64,000 bases of DNA from Ktedonobacter racemifer DSM 44963 (GTDB taxonomy: Bacteria; Chloroflexota; Ktedonobacteria; Ktedonobacterales; Ktedonobacteraceae), in assembly GCF_000178855.1 (NCBI RefSeq), contig NZ_ADVG01000001.1:558001-622000 (forward strand), given 5' to 3'. The position numbers and the translations under genes are program-made. Shown here piece by piece: positions 44,182 through 53,000 of this stretch (within the stretch, counting starts at the first letter, position 1; each line of letters begins with the position of its first letter). The notes under the pieces are model-generated. The model had not been told where the DNA came from. It worked only from the letters and a program-made list of their open reading frames with translations, and made no database searches.

Positions 44182-44506
44182 AACACCGCAACTTTCACCG
44201 AAACTCCGTTCTGGAGGCCCATCTCCGTTCACGGGATGGCAGGAACGCGCCTAGAGGCGAGACGTTGTCGTCTATACAGCTCACACGCGTCTTACCCCAA
44301 GGGACAAAAGCGCCTGGCTGGTTGCTCTGATATTCTCTCCTGATTGTAAATTCAAATGCGCTTTCTGTCAAGAAAACCCGCTTCCTCTTGCAAAGCCTTA
44401 CCAGGCTCCACTATCAGTAGCAAGTTCTTCACTCTCGACGCTCACATCAATATGCTGTACAATCTTAATCGATAGACCACTCTTATATCAGAGAGAAGAA
44501 GTACGC
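44182..44506. other. Divergent intergenic region, no gene seen
   Basis: About 320 nt between the receiver gene (-) and the membrane-protein gene (+). A TACAAT at 44457-44462 could be the -10 box of the rightward gene, but no good -35 is visible. No long hairpin was noticed. Confidence 0.35.
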
Positions 44507-44965
44507 ATGAGCGATAATGAAGTAGTCAAAAAGTACCCCATCAGTGCCGTACGCTATGGCATGGGCAAAGAAATACAGCTCTATAAGGATGAACTGGTCG
44601 TTACCTCGCTAGAGGAAGGCCATGAAATACGCCTGCCCCTGGAGGAGCTCAAACGCCTGATTCTGACGCCCGGTGATCCAACCCCCTCCAAGCTGGTTCT
44701 TATGGCCGACCTGACGGATGGAGAGACCATTATTTTAGCCGAGGGCATGAGTAATGCCAAAGATTTTCGCGCCCTCCTCCCTCACCTGCAAGAGCTACAT
44801 CCCGATCTGGAGCTAGATCCACCCGACATGGGTGAGCAGTTGCGCCAGGCTCTCAATACCAAGCGTGCCTGGTCACTCACCTGCTATGGCTCGATTGTCC
44901 TGATCTGCGTCCTCCTCTATCTCCTCTATCTCGCCGTCGCCTTCCTAGGCACACATCATCCGTAG
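44507..44965 (+). CDS. Hypothetical protein with C-terminal membrane anchor, 152 aa
   Basis: The cytosolic part (residues 1-120) is predicted mixed alpha/beta (VRYGMGKEIQLYKDELVVTSLEEGHEIRLPLEELKRLIL, reminiscent of a small PH-like sheet). One C-terminal hydrophobic helix follows (LTCYGSIVLICVLLYLLYLAVAFLG), so it is probably tail-anchored with the bulk in the cytoplasm. I recognise no family. GAGAGAAG lies upstream of ATG 44507. Confidence 0.6.
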   Translation: MSDNEVVKKYPISAVRYGMGKEIQLYKDELVVTSLEEGHEIRLPLEELKRLILTPGDPTPSKLVLMADLTDGETIILAEGMSNAKDFRALLPHLQELHPDLELDPPDMGEQLRQALNTKRAWSLTCYGSIVLICVLLYLLYLAVAFLGTHHP

Positions 44966-44984
44966 AGGGCGTTACGCGCCCTCT
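44964..44984. terminator. Short hairpin overlapping a stop codon
   Basis: AGAGGGCG/CGCCCTCT arms at 44964-44971 and 44977-44984 with a 5-nt loop, overlapping the TAG of the upstream gene. It separates it from the convergent BNR-repeat gene. Confidence 0.6.
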
Positions 44985-45015
44985 CACATCTCATCTTCTT
45001 TGCTGGATGACATAC

Positions 45016-46230
45016 TTAATCCTTCTGTGCCGCCCCACTCTCGCGCTCCGATTCCCTGGTCCGCAAACCACGCCTTCGTCCACGTTGAAGGAGCCAGTAG
45101 AGCAGGCCAAAGAACGCAATTACGATCACAAATGGGAGCAGCCGATCAGCCGAGAAGCCTGTGCTCGTACCAGGATACTGATAAAGGGCATCGCGACCAG
45201 CGACATATAAACGAGCATAGTCGCTAGCTCCCAGGATCATAGTATAGGCAGGGACCTTCCGGGGCCAGCCGCTGGCAATGCTGCGCCAGCTTTGTCCCTC
45301 GTCATCGCTGCGTAGCGGACCGATACTGCTACCAACATAGACCGGGACCGTATTCGCTTGCTGGCGAAAATCAACAAGAATACTGTAAATCTGTAGCCCT
45401 GGCAGAGGCGATTTTCCACTTATCCAATGCAAGCCATTATCTTGTGAGAGAAAGGTTCCCTTCGAGGTTCCCAGGTAGATCAATCCCTGGCGTCCCCCAC
45501 CAACGGAGGCAGGCATGACTACGTTTAGCTCGGTCGTCGCTGGTAGACTCGTCGACACCGCCTGCCAGGTCTCGCCCCGGTCATCGGAGCGATAGAGGCC
45601 CCCAGCAGTCACGGCCCAGAGTCGATGCGTCGCAGGATCATACACCAGTTGCTTGATCGCCGCGTGACCTGGCAGGCCCGAGTTCGCCTGCCTCCAGGTA
45701 GTGCCATTATCGCTACTTATGAAGACTCCCTGGTCAGCGGTACCAGCATAGAGATGGTTAGAGCGCACCTCGTCAACAGCGATGGTGGTATAACTGGTCG
45801 AGGGCAGATGTGTTGATGCGTTCACAAGCGTCTGCCACTGCTGCGTAGGTGCTGAACTGACAAAGAGGCCATGCCCTGTTGCCGCGTACAATTTCTTCCC
45901 CGCGCTGTCAAAGGTAAGCGCCTGAATTGCGCTTCCCTGGAGCACTTCCGGGCTGGTGGCGCTCCACTTACTGCCACCATCGGTACTATAAAATATCTGC
46001 CCCTGGCTGTTGCCAGCATACAGGGTATTAGGGTCGTCTGGTTGCGCCACAAGGGCCCGTATCTCAGGCTGCCGCAGACTGCTCTGCTGCCAGTCGCCTC
46101 CTCCCAGAGCGCCTGCGCCAGAGCCACAGGCCGCAAGCAGGGAGAGCAAGACGACGCTCCCCATCACACAAGCAGCTAACCGGCGCCAAAATAAAAAAAC
46201 ACGTTCAGAACGTGATCGTTGTGCCTGCAC
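45016..46230 (-). CDS. Lipoprotein with BNR/Ycf48-like beta-propeller and C-terminal membrane helix
   Basis: GTG 46228-46230, nine bases behind GGGAG, is the best start. The lipobox LAAC follows a hydrophobic core. The body repeats the sialidase-type BNR pattern: IFYSTDGGSKWSATS, VFISSDNGTTWRQANSG, LYRSDDRGETWQAVS, TFLSQDNGLHWISG and GPLRSDDEGQSWRSIASGW. A membrane helix (LPFVIVIAFFGLLYWLL) and a basic tail close it. There are no sialidase catalytic residues, so this is a binding or assembly propeller exposed outside the membrane and anchored at both ends. Confidence 0.82.
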   Translation of the reverse strand: MQAQRSRSERVFLFWRRLAACVMGSVVLLSLLAACGSGAGALGGGDWQQSSLRQPEIRALVAQPDDPNTLYAGNSQGQIFYSTDGGSKWSATSPEVLQGSAIQALTFDSAGKKLYAATGHGLFVSSAPTQQWQTLVNASTHLPSTSYTTIAVDEVRSNHLYAGTADQGVFISSDNGTTWRQANSGLPGHAAIKQLVYDPATHRLWAVTAGGLYRSDDRGETWQAVSTSLPATTELNVVMPASVGGGRQGLIYLGTSKGTFLSQDNGLHWISGKSPLPGLQIYSILVDFRQQANTVPVYVGSSIGPLRSDDEGQSWRSIASGWPRKVPAYTMILGASDYARLYVAGRDALYQYPGTSTGFSADRLLPFVIVIAFFGLLYWLLQRGRRRGLRTRESERESGAAQKD

Positions 46231-46323
46231 GAATTTTTTCTCCCTCAAAACATGATGCAACTATAACATACAGTGCTCAGGGAAGAAAGGCAAGCTTCTT
46301 GCCCCTTTCGCGCCTGCGGCACT

Positions 46324-46393
46324 CAGGAGTAGGGAGTGTTGGTGTGCGGTGCGAGCATTCGCTCGCACCGCACACCAACACTCCCTACTCCTG
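46324..46393. repeat. Palindromic element, 33-bp perfect arms
   Basis: 46324-46356 and 46361-46393 are exact complements around ATTC. CGCGCCTGCGGC (46309-46320) precedes it, the same box found beside the elements at 25610 and 43639. It lies between two leftward genes, so it can terminate the zinc-ribbon transcript before the BNR gene. Confidence 0.75.
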
Positions 46394-46432
46394 GTGAGTA
46401 TACCAGCCGAGAAGGCCATATATGGTTCCAGG

Positions 46433-46819
46433 CTAGCGCGCCCGCCGAATGACCCGTTGCATATATACGACGGTCTCCTGGACTTCATAGCCCTTGGGGA
46501 GCTTCGTAGTTTTCTCGCTCTGGGGCATCAACACATCTTTAATGTTCTTTACTGAGGGTAAAGTGCTCGCAACCATGCGGGGCGAAGGCGCCAGACGTGC
46601 CAGAAGATTACGGCGCAACAACTCAATACCTACACCAAGCGCGATAGCCCCCACACCAGCAGCAACACCTTTAGAGACCTGCGGATTATATAATACCGCG
46701 GGCAGACTCACCTGATGTGTTGTGACCATACTTCTGGATGTTTCTACCAACTCATTCCCACACTGACGACAAAATGTATCCTCAGTCATGCTGTCAACAC
46801 GACACTTGGGACAATACAT
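46433..46819 (-). CDS. Zinc-ribbon membrane-associated protein, 128 aa
   Basis: The N-terminus is a zinc ribbon (MYCPKCRVDSMTEDTFCRQCGNEL, two CxxC pairs). A hydrophobic Gly-rich segment (GVAAGVGAIALGVGIELL) follows that may insert into the membrane, then a basic C-terminal region. AGGAGG precedes ATG 46817-46819. Zinc-ribbon-plus-helix proteins like this are widespread and uncharacterised. Confidence 0.7.
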   Translation of the reverse strand: MYCPKCRVDSMTEDTFCRQCGNELVETSRSMVTTHQVSLPAVLYNPQVSKGVAAGVGAIALGVGIELLRRNLLARLAPSPRMVASTLPSVKNIKDVLMPQSEKTTKLPKGYEVQETVVYMQRVIRRAR

Positions 46820-47159
46820 CGATTTTCCTCCTCATGAGGTCTAAAAATGAAGCCGCTCTTATCTGACACTAAAAACTATGAAAAAGCGAAAGCGCATGAA
46901 GTGCCCTCCACTCTTTTCGTAGAAGACAAGAAAGGCAGGGAGCAAACAAACAATGATTTCTTTCGCAGATACAGCTAAAAGCACACTCGGTCAGCGATTA
47001 TCTCTTCCTGCCAGGAGAGGAACCCTTCTGCTCTATTATACAATCTTCACACCTTTACACCTACAAAGGTAACGATTGTAGGACCCCCACTACAATCCCT
47101 CTCAGTTCCACACGCATCAAAGATGATTTTCGACGCAAGAGCACGACTTCCGGCAGGCA
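46820..47159. other. Intergenic region, no gene seen
   Basis: About 340 nt upstream of the zinc-ribbon gene and downstream of the GH15 gene terminator. No convincing frame or long repeat was noticed. The short string TTCGACGCAA occurs here (47130) and, in nearly the same form, at 49257. Confidence 0.35.
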
Positions 47160-47217
47160 GGATAAAAGAGGAGTGGCCTGTGGACGTATACGCTCGCAGG
47201 CCACTCCTCTTTTATCC
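47160..47217. terminator. Terminator hairpin of the GH15 gene, 21-bp perfect arms
   Basis: 47160-47180 and 47197-47217 are exact reverse complements with a 16-nt loop. They lie 12 nt beyond the GH15 stop, with A/T-rich stem ends. Confidence 0.8.
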
Positions 47218-47228
47218 TTTAAAGCGTT

Positions 47229-49124
47229 TTAGATCCTACCCGGCGAGAACAGGTTAAATTCGCGACTGCGATAACGCATCATCGGATTATTAAGCGCCTG
47301 GTCAACCGTGTGGCAGGCGGTAATCAGTGAGAGGTGGGTAAAGGCTTGCGGATAATTTCCCAGCGCCTCGCCCGTTGGTCCAATCTCTTCCGCATACAAT
47401 CCGAGGTGGTTGGCATAGGTAAAGACGTTCTCCAGAATCAGGCGCGCCTCTTCCAACTGGCCCGCATTTGCCAGCGCCTCAGCCAGCCAGAAACTACAGG
47501 GGCTAAACACGCCCTCCTGGCTACGCAAACCGTCATCAGCGGCCTGCTCGGGGTGGTAGCGATATACGAGCGAGTCACGACTTAGCTCGCGTTTGATGCA
47601 CTCCACCGTGCTTAACATGCGCGGATCGGTCGCCCCCAGAAATTTGGTGATTGAGATCAGTAGTGCACTGGCATCGACAGCCTCACTCCCATAGTACTGC
47701 ACAAAGCTCCCTTTTTTGTCGCTCCAGCCTTTGCGCATAATCTCTTCATAAATGATGCCGCTCGTACGTAACCATTCCTCGAGAGGGGCATACCAGCCAC
47801 GATGACGTGTCAGGCGAATGGCACGGTCAAAGGCCACCCAGCTCATCAGGCGCGAATGGACGAAGGGTTTGGGACCCCCTCGCACCTCCCAAATCCCCTC
47901 ATCAGGCTCATGCCAGTGCAGAGTCAACCAGCCAAGCAGGCGACGCAAGTTCTGCCATAGATCATAGGAAATGTCCTCGTAGCGATTATAAATGTAGATG
48001 GCGTCCATCAGCTCGCCATAGATGTCGAGCTGTTTTTGATTATACGCACCATTGCCAATACGCACGGGGCTGCTCCCCAGGTACCCCTCCAGGTGATCCA
48101 GGGTATGTTCAGAGAGGTCATGACTGCCATCAATGCCGTATATGGGTTGTAGACCACCATCCTCCTCCATCTCATGACAACGAGCGTTCAACCATCCCAT
48201 AAAGGCCTCAGCCTCCTGGGAGAAACCAAGTAAGAGCAGACTATAGAGTGTAAATGCCGCATCGCGCAGCCAGGTAAAGCGATAATCCCAATTGCGCGCG
48301 CCACCAATCGTCTCGGGCAGGCTGGTGGTGGGCGCGGCGACGATGGCCCCCGTTGGCGCATAGGTCAGGAGTTTGAGCACAAGCGCTGAACGCCGTACCA
48401 CCTCGCGCCAGCGCCCCAGATACTGGCACTGCGATAACCAGTTCTGCCAGTACGAGCGTGTCTTCAAAAACGCGTCTTCGTAATACTGGGGATAGTAATG
48501 AATCACAAGTTCCCCCTCGGTCACACACTCCATGGAGAAGTAGGCCGATTCGCCTTCCTGGAGCGTAAAGGAGGCATGAACGCCACCATAATCATCCGCC
48601 TCAAGGGGGACACTCGCGTCAAGTGCCAGAGCCAGTTCACTGCTCTGAAACAACGCCCCGCTTTCAGAGAGCTGCAACTCGTGAGCCTCGCGCGCGTAAT
48701 TGAAGGCTGGTCGGCACTCCATGCAAAAGTCCAGCGAACCGCGCACAACCTTTACCATACGGATCATCTGGTGCTGATATCCAAGGCGTTGGGCGGGATA
48801 CACTGGCATAAAATCCGTAATCTGGCCGACGCCATCATTTGTGAGGAAACGTGTAATCAGGATATTTGTCTCTGGCCAGTAGAGCTGCCGATGGCCCGCG
48901 GTAATAGATTCAGGCGGTGCTATACGAAAAAAGCCGCCCTTATTGACATCTAGCAAACGCCCAAAGACACTTGGCGAATCGAAGCGAGGTAGGCAACACC
49001 AATCGATCGAGCCATTTTTGCCAATAAGAGCCACGGTATGCAGATCCCCAATCATGCCATAATCTTCAATAGGCAGGTAGCTCTTTGAGGTCAGACACGT
49101 CTCTTGCAAATGATCCTTAGCCAT
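47229..49124 (-). CDS. GH15 glycoside hydrolase (glucoamylase/trehalase-like)
   Basis: A full-length GH15 enzyme of about 631 residues from ATG 49122-49124. It opens YLPIEDYGMIGDLHTVALIGKNGSIDWCCLPRFDSPSVFG, the N-terminal sheet of the family. The catalytic barrel has ETIGGARNWDYRFTWLRDAAFTLYSLLLLGF and later SRLMSWVAFDRAIRL. The likely acid/base is in FSPCSFWLAEALANAG or nearby. The family splits alpha-1,4-glucans or trehalose; members of this shorter type without a starch-binding domain are often trehalases. No signal peptide, so cytoplasmic. Confidence 0.9.
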   Translation of the reverse strand: MAKDHLQETCLTSKSYLPIEDYGMIGDLHTVALIGKNGSIDWCCLPRFDSPSVFGRLLDVNKGGFFRIAPPESITAGHRQLYWPETNILITRFLTNDGVGQITDFMPVYPAQRLGYQHQMIRMVKVVRGSLDFCMECRPAFNYAREAHELQLSESGALFQSSELALALDASVPLEADDYGGVHASFTLQEGESAYFSMECVTEGELVIHYYPQYYEDAFLKTRSYWQNWLSQCQYLGRWREVVRRSALVLKLLTYAPTGAIVAAPTTSLPETIGGARNWDYRFTWLRDAAFTLYSLLLLGFSQEAEAFMGWLNARCHEMEEDGGLQPIYGIDGSHDLSEHTLDHLEGYLGSSPVRIGNGAYNQKQLDIYGELMDAIYIYNRYEDISYDLWQNLRRLLGWLTLHWHEPDEGIWEVRGGPKPFVHSRLMSWVAFDRAIRLTRHRGWYAPLEEWLRTSGIIYEEIMRKGWSDKKGSFVQYYGSEAVDASALLISITKFLGATDPRMLSTVECIKRELSRDSLVYRYHPEQAADDGLRSQEGVFSPCSFWLAEALANAGQLEEARLILENVFTYANHLGLYAEEIGPTGEALGNYPQAFTHLSLITACHTVDQALNNPMMRYRSREFNLFSPGRI

Positions 49125-49515
49125 CACACCCCCCAAATGGGTCATACTAAACGCGTTTCAATTTATCGCTCTAATCTCCTTCTATCATAGTACTCAGGCA
49201 AACGAATAGGCTGTAACGGGCTGCCATGCTTACATCATGGACGCTCCACACTCACATTCGACGCAAAAATCACCCTCACTTGGGTTTATAGTAAACGATT
49301 GCCCGTCAACAGATTAGACCAGTACGATGAGGAGAGGAGACGGCGATAAGAAGCGTTCTCGTCCTGCTTCAATTGCCTCATTAAAGAGAAACCTCTTTCG
49401 GCCGATTACCTCAGGTGACGATACTAACGTGAGGCTAAACCGTTTAAGTATTGAGGACTGGACTCAATAATTTGCACATATTGATATTAACCAAGTAAAG
49501 AAGGACTCTATTTCG
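49125..49515. other. Divergent intergenic region before the actin-like operon
   Basis: About 390 nt between the GH15 gene (-) and the actin-like gene (+). A small hairpin, ATTGAG/CTCAAT, occurs at about 49450-49468. No tandem iterons like those of plasmid parC centromeres are evident by eye. AGAAGGA precedes the start codon. Confidence 0.35.
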
Positions 49516-50607
49516 ATGAAATGGTATCCCTATGGTCATGATTTCGGCAACGCAGAGATAGGTGGAGTGACCGTTATTAACGGAAAAATCCAATCACTTA
49601 GCCTTCCTACCGCATTCTCCAAAGTTGATACAACCGCGATGCGCAACCTTGGTATTAAACTCGATCAATCCAACGTCCATATCATTCAATTCTATGAAGA
49701 GGAAAGCGCCTACGCGCTGGGCGACCTCGCGCTCGAACAATCTCTCGACGTCTATCATGGACGCGGCGATATCCAGCGCTACTCCGGAAAATATAGCCTG
49801 CGTGGCCTGCTTACCATCGCGGCAACGCTGATTCCAGATACCGAATTCGGTATCTACGTTGTCACGGGCCTGCCCGCCGAAACCTATATCAAAAACTCGG
49901 CTCTGCGCAGCGCCATTAAAGCCGCCCTTGACGGCACCTACATTTTTACCCTCAATGGCAGCCAGACGATGCGCCGGGTCACCGTCGAAGTCGCAACCGT
50001 GGTTATGGAGGGTGCAGGCGCCCTTATCGCCTATGGCGACAAAGGAAGCAATCGTACAGAGAGCGCCGTTATCGACATCGGTGGTCGCACAACCGATCTC
50101 TACGTCGCTCGTGGCCAGGTGCCTGTCACCGAGTACTGTAAAGGTAAACCCCTGGGAGTCGAGCGCGCCACGCAGATGGTCATGGATGCCTTTGAAAACA
50201 AATATGATCGTCCGCTCTCGCTGCTTGAGGCGCGTGAACTCATGCATGCCTACGCCGCACAGGGCGAGAAGCCCTATCCAGAGGTCTCCTCGTATGGCAC
50301 GGCCATCAGCAAGTTTGAGCTTGAGCGCCTGGTCAAAGAAGGGGTGTCGCAGGTTGGGAGCGAAATCGCTTCCTTCGTCGCCGCGGCCTGGGGCCAGAGC
50401 GACCGCGATGCCGTCGCCGCCAGTTTCAAACCAGTACTCAATATCGGTGGAGGCGTGTACTACTTCTATACCTTCTTGAAGCAGCGCATTCCACATCTCT
50501 CGCGCCCTGAGGATCCTGTCCACGCGAACCCACTCGGCTACTGCAACCTTGCTGGCCGCCTGCTGATGCGCAAAACGCAAGCCAGCCCAAGCAGCAGCGC
50601 GGTCTAG
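49516..50607 (+). CDS. Actin-like ATPase, ParM/StbA-type
   Basis: A 363-residue actin-fold protein. Phosphate-1 loop: YGHDFGNAEIGG. Phosphate-2 loop: AVIDIGGRTTDLYVA. Adenosine motif: VLNIGGGVYYF. Connect segments VVTGLPAETY and GKPLGVERATQMVMDA resemble ParM/Alp-type plasmid-segregation actins rather than MreB or FtsA (no membrane-anchor helix, shorter than MreB-type context genes would suggest). Known relatives form dynamic filaments driven by ATP. A small partner gene follows 51 nt downstream. No ParA, replication or plasmid gene is nearby, so this looks chromosomal. Confidence 0.82.
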   Translation: MKWYPYGHDFGNAEIGGVTVINGKIQSLSLPTAFSKVDTTAMRNLGIKLDQSNVHIIQFYEEESAYALGDLALEQSLDVYHGRGDIQRYSGKYSLRGLLTIAATLIPDTEFGIYVVTGLPAETYIKNSALRSAIKAALDGTYIFTLNGSQTMRRVTVEVATVVMEGAGALIAYGDKGSNRTESAVIDIGGRTTDLYVARGQVPVTEYCKGKPLGVERATQMVMDAFENKYDRPLSLLEARELMHAYAAQGEKPYPEVSSYGTAISKFELERLVKEGVSQVGSEIASFVAAAWGQSDRDAVAASFKPVLNIGGGVYYFYTFLKQRIPHLSRPEDPVHANPLGYCNLAGRLLMRKTQASPSSSAV

Positions 50608-50658
50608 AGGAAATTAAGGATAGCTCACAAACGCACTTAGGGAGAGAGGGTTTTAGCT

Positions 50659-51156
50659 ATGACACAGAATTCGTCAGACAAGTTTATTCACTTCACAGTG
50701 AGCCTGCTCAAGGATTCGACTGCATTGGAGGCGCTGAGGCAGGATGCCTTAAAACATCATATGATTGACCAGCCCGGTCAATTGATCGCCTTGCGTCTGA
50801 CTGAATATTACGAGATGATGAACAAAGGCATCGTTCAACCGGTGGTTCGTGTTCCAGCCATCGCGCTTTCCGCGGAGGTTGAGAATAGCCCTGCCCGGGA
50901 AGTGGCGCCCCAGGCCACACCCACAGCTACGCGTGCCACGCCGCCAGCGCCAGCATCGAACTCTACTTCCATGCCTGGGGCTGGGACAGCGCCACGCTAT
51001 CCACAGCAGATGCCCACCAATGGCTCCTTCGCCTCACAAAACCAGGTCACTGGTAGAATGCGTGCCCTGCAACAGGGAGGCGAAAACATCATCGCGGCTT
51101 CGCCTAACGTAGAACAAAATGCTGATGAGGCCGCCGATTACTGGAGCGCTCTCTAA
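50659..51156 (+). CDS. Putative adaptor partner of the actin-like protein, 165 aa
   Basis: Residues 1-60 are a compact helical region (FIHFTVSLLKDSTALEALRQDALKHHMIDQPGQLIALRLTEYYEMM) whose start, a beta strand then helices, is compatible with a ribbon-helix-helix as in ParR proteins. Residues 70-125 form a long Pro/Ala/Thr-rich linker and the last 25 a short acidic tail (VEQNADEAADYWSAL). ParR adaptors bind ParM through a C-terminal peptide, so the layout fits. This is inferred from order and shape, not from recognised homology. Confidence 0.6.
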   Translation: MTQNSSDKFIHFTVSLLKDSTALEALRQDALKHHMIDQPGQLIALRLTEYYEMMNKGIVQPVVRVPAIALSAEVENSPAREVAPQATPTATRATPPAPASNSTSMPGAGTAPRYPQQMPTNGSFASQNQVTGRMRALQQGGENIIAASPNVEQNADEAADYWSAL

Positions 51157-51160
51157 GCTC

Positions 51161-51207
51161 ATAGGTGGTGTGGTGCACATTGACAGCCGCAGCCTGTTAA
51201 TGTGCAC
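51161..51207. repeat. Decayed palindromic element related to the one at 9133
   Basis: ATAGGTGGTGTGGTGC at 51161-51176 is identical to the arm start at 9138. The remaining hairpin has 14-bp arms with one G-T mismatch (51173-51186, 51194-51207), and the outer arms no longer pair. It separates the convergent adaptor and response-regulator genes. Confidence 0.55.
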
Positions 51208-51270
51208 TCCTCACCAGGGCAAGCACCACAGGCACGAGGAGTCAAGCACAAAAACCACTCATTGCATCGT

Positions 51271-51630
51271 CTACATATATCGCTGCAACTTTTCCAGCAA
51301 TAAGCTCAACTCAAATGGCTTGACGAGAAAATCATCCGCCCCCGCCTCCTGGGCGATATGTTGCGTTTCTCTATTGGCCGAAAAGAGGATAACCGGAATA
51401 TGCCTGGTTGCTGGTTGGCTCTTGAAATGTTTACACAACTCACTTCCATCCATGCCCGACATTCTAACGTCTAGTAGCAGAACACCCACCCCCGCATCCA
51501 GGTGCTTCTCAACCTCCGCGCCATTGCGCACCGTCTCCACGATATACCCCTCGTCCTCCAGGATCATAGTCATCGCTTCAAGAATAAACCGATCATCATC
51601 TGCAATGACGATTCGTTTCGGCTCAATCAT
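51271..51630 (-). CDS. Response regulator receiver protein
   Basis: A single 119-residue receiver domain: acidic pocket RIVIADDDRFILEAM, phosphorylated Asp in LLLDVRMSGMDGSELC, Ser in ILFSANRET, Lys in FLVKPFELSLL. The start codon overlaps the final codons of an upstream histidine-kinase gene by eight bases, so the pair was translationally coupled. That kinase is now a pseudogene, leaving the regulator without its usual partner. Confidence 0.88.
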   Translation of the reverse strand: MIEPKRIVIADDDRFILEAMTMILEDEGYIVETVRNGAEVEKHLDAGVGVLLLDVRMSGMDGSELCKHFKSQPATRHIPVILFSANRETQHIAQEAGADDFLVKPFELSLLLEKLQRYM

Positions 51631-51971
51631 GCTGAGGCTCCTTCTCCGTAGAAAAATCGCTCGCTTGCTCCTGCTCTCTTACCAGGGGTAAGCTGAAATA
51701 GAATGTTGATCCCTGCTCAGGCTCGCTCTCCAGCCACATATGCCCCCCATGGCGCTTAATGATTTCAGCGAAGATATATAACCCCAGCCCGATACCAGGA
51801 ATCGTACTTCTTCAAGAGATCTATAGATTTCTGGTCATCGGCTTTTTGAAATCTGTTTTGCAACACCTGACCAAATACCTTCAGGCTGGTCACTGGTGTT
51901 CCTAACCATGGCTCACAATGCCCATGAACTCGTCTTTCGTCCAGACAATGGCATTCATTAAGATATCCCAC
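51623..51971 (-). pseudogene. Histidine kinase remnant (parts of HisKA and HATPase domains)
   Basis: From the 3' end upward, one frame encodes PGIGLGLYIFAEIIKRHGGHMWLESEP and GSTFYFSLPLVREQ, the G2 box and end of a HATPase domain. A second frame (to 51971) encodes GTPVTSLKVFGQVLQNRFQKADDQKSIDLLKK, the helix of a HisKA domain whose H-box is scrambled (HCEPWLGTPVT where SHELRTPVT is expected). The roughly 80 residues between N-box and G-box are deleted and the frame changes near 51800. It belongs to the adjacent response regulator. Confidence 0.75.
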
Positions 51972-52087
51972 TCAAATATACCTATGTGCGCCGCATGTTG
52001 CACGAGATTCAGGCGTTAAGGCTCTATCATGAGTAGATAATCAAGCAGGCATCTCCCTTTGCTGCTCTCCTACAAGGATACTCCTTG

Positions 52088-52441
52088 CTACCAATGTTGC
52101 TCACGTTTCGCGCTGAGCTCAAAATCCCTACCCATTCCCACCTGCCCCAATGTCACTTTGGTCACGAGCTCTTGAAACCCGGTGCGATGCTGCGCCGAAG
52201 CTCCTGTCAAGCCTAAATCCGCATCAATAACCTCAATCTCCTCGGGATGCCACCCCAGGCTGTGCGCACGCTGCTGGAAGGCATACTGCAGGCGTAAGCT
52301 CTCCTGATTGGTGAGCACTTGATGCAACGTCGACTGCCTGATGTAGATCAGGGCTTTCTTTTGGAGATGGAGTGGGGTGACCAACTCGGACGAGCTCTTC
52401 ATGAGCGTCACGGTGTTCATTGTGCTCACGGACGTACTCAT
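52088..52441 (-). pseudogene. N-terminal fragment of a large serine recombinase
   Basis: About 100 residues match the resolvase catalytic domain: LQKKALIYIRQSTLHQVLTNQESLRLQY, with the nucleophile Ser in IRQST, then VIDADLGLTGASAQHRTGFQELVTKVTLGQV. It then runs into unrelated text and stops, where a full protein continues for several hundred residues. The fragment follows a DUF5372-like gene fragment, a known module order for such recombinases. Confidence 0.7.
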
Positions 52442-52836
52442 ACAGCACCTCCTGAAGAACCAAGGAGAGATCGTCTCTGATGCCTTGCTGCATGTGAGCT
52501 GGCAAGCGCATCCAGAGTTGAGAGGGAAGAATGGACGCAATCACGGAGAGCCTCGCAATCCTCGGCCACACTCAACAGATCGGTGACACTCTCAGCAGTC
52601 AGTTTACTTGAAACGGGTGACCGAGACGGAGCCAGTGTAGTGTATGCCAGAGGAAGGCACAAGAGCATCGAGTCGCGATACGCCACGAAGAGGTGCCCAT
52701 CCCCATGAGGGGAAGACATGATGGAAACCAGGCGAAAGCGGCGTCCGAACAGGGGATGCCTGGGATCGATGACTTCAACCTCTCTCTGGTTTGTGTCATC
52801 TGGGTTCTTGAACCGGGTATTGAGTTGTGGGATCGT
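52438..52836 (-). pseudogene. DUF5372-like gene fragment of the recombinase module
   Basis: The frame reads VIDPRHPLFGRRFRLVSIM, then HGDGHLFVAYRDSMLLCLPLAYTTLAPS and LTAESVTDLLSVAEDC, the DUF5372 pattern (HPLFGRRFxLV ... LPLAWT). There is no start codon: the 5' end is cut at about 52836, where an 11-bp inverted repeat joins it to the group II intron fragment. A short third member (MRLPAHMQQGIRDDLSLVLQEV, about 52515-52450, another frame) may lie between it and the recombinase. Confidence 0.55.
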
Positions 52837-53000
52837 TCAACACGATCCCACATGATTTGTTACTGGAGTTGCTCTCGAAGAAAATTGAGGACAAACGCTT
52901 TCTTCGCCTCATCCAAGCCATGCTAGATGCTGGCTATTTAGAGGACTGGCGCTATCACGCCACTTACAGCGGAGTTCCTCAAGGTTCCATCTGCACTCCT
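52836..53000 (+). pseudogene. Group II intron reverse transcriptase fragment
   Basis: About 55 residues read FNTIPHDLLLELLSKKIEDK, FLRLIQAMLDAGYLEDW and SGVPQGSIC, matching the RT palm region of group II intron proteins (FDxIPHxxLL ... GxPQGSxxSP). It is cut on both sides, directly before the YADD region and at the junction with the DUF5372 fragment. Confidence 0.7.
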
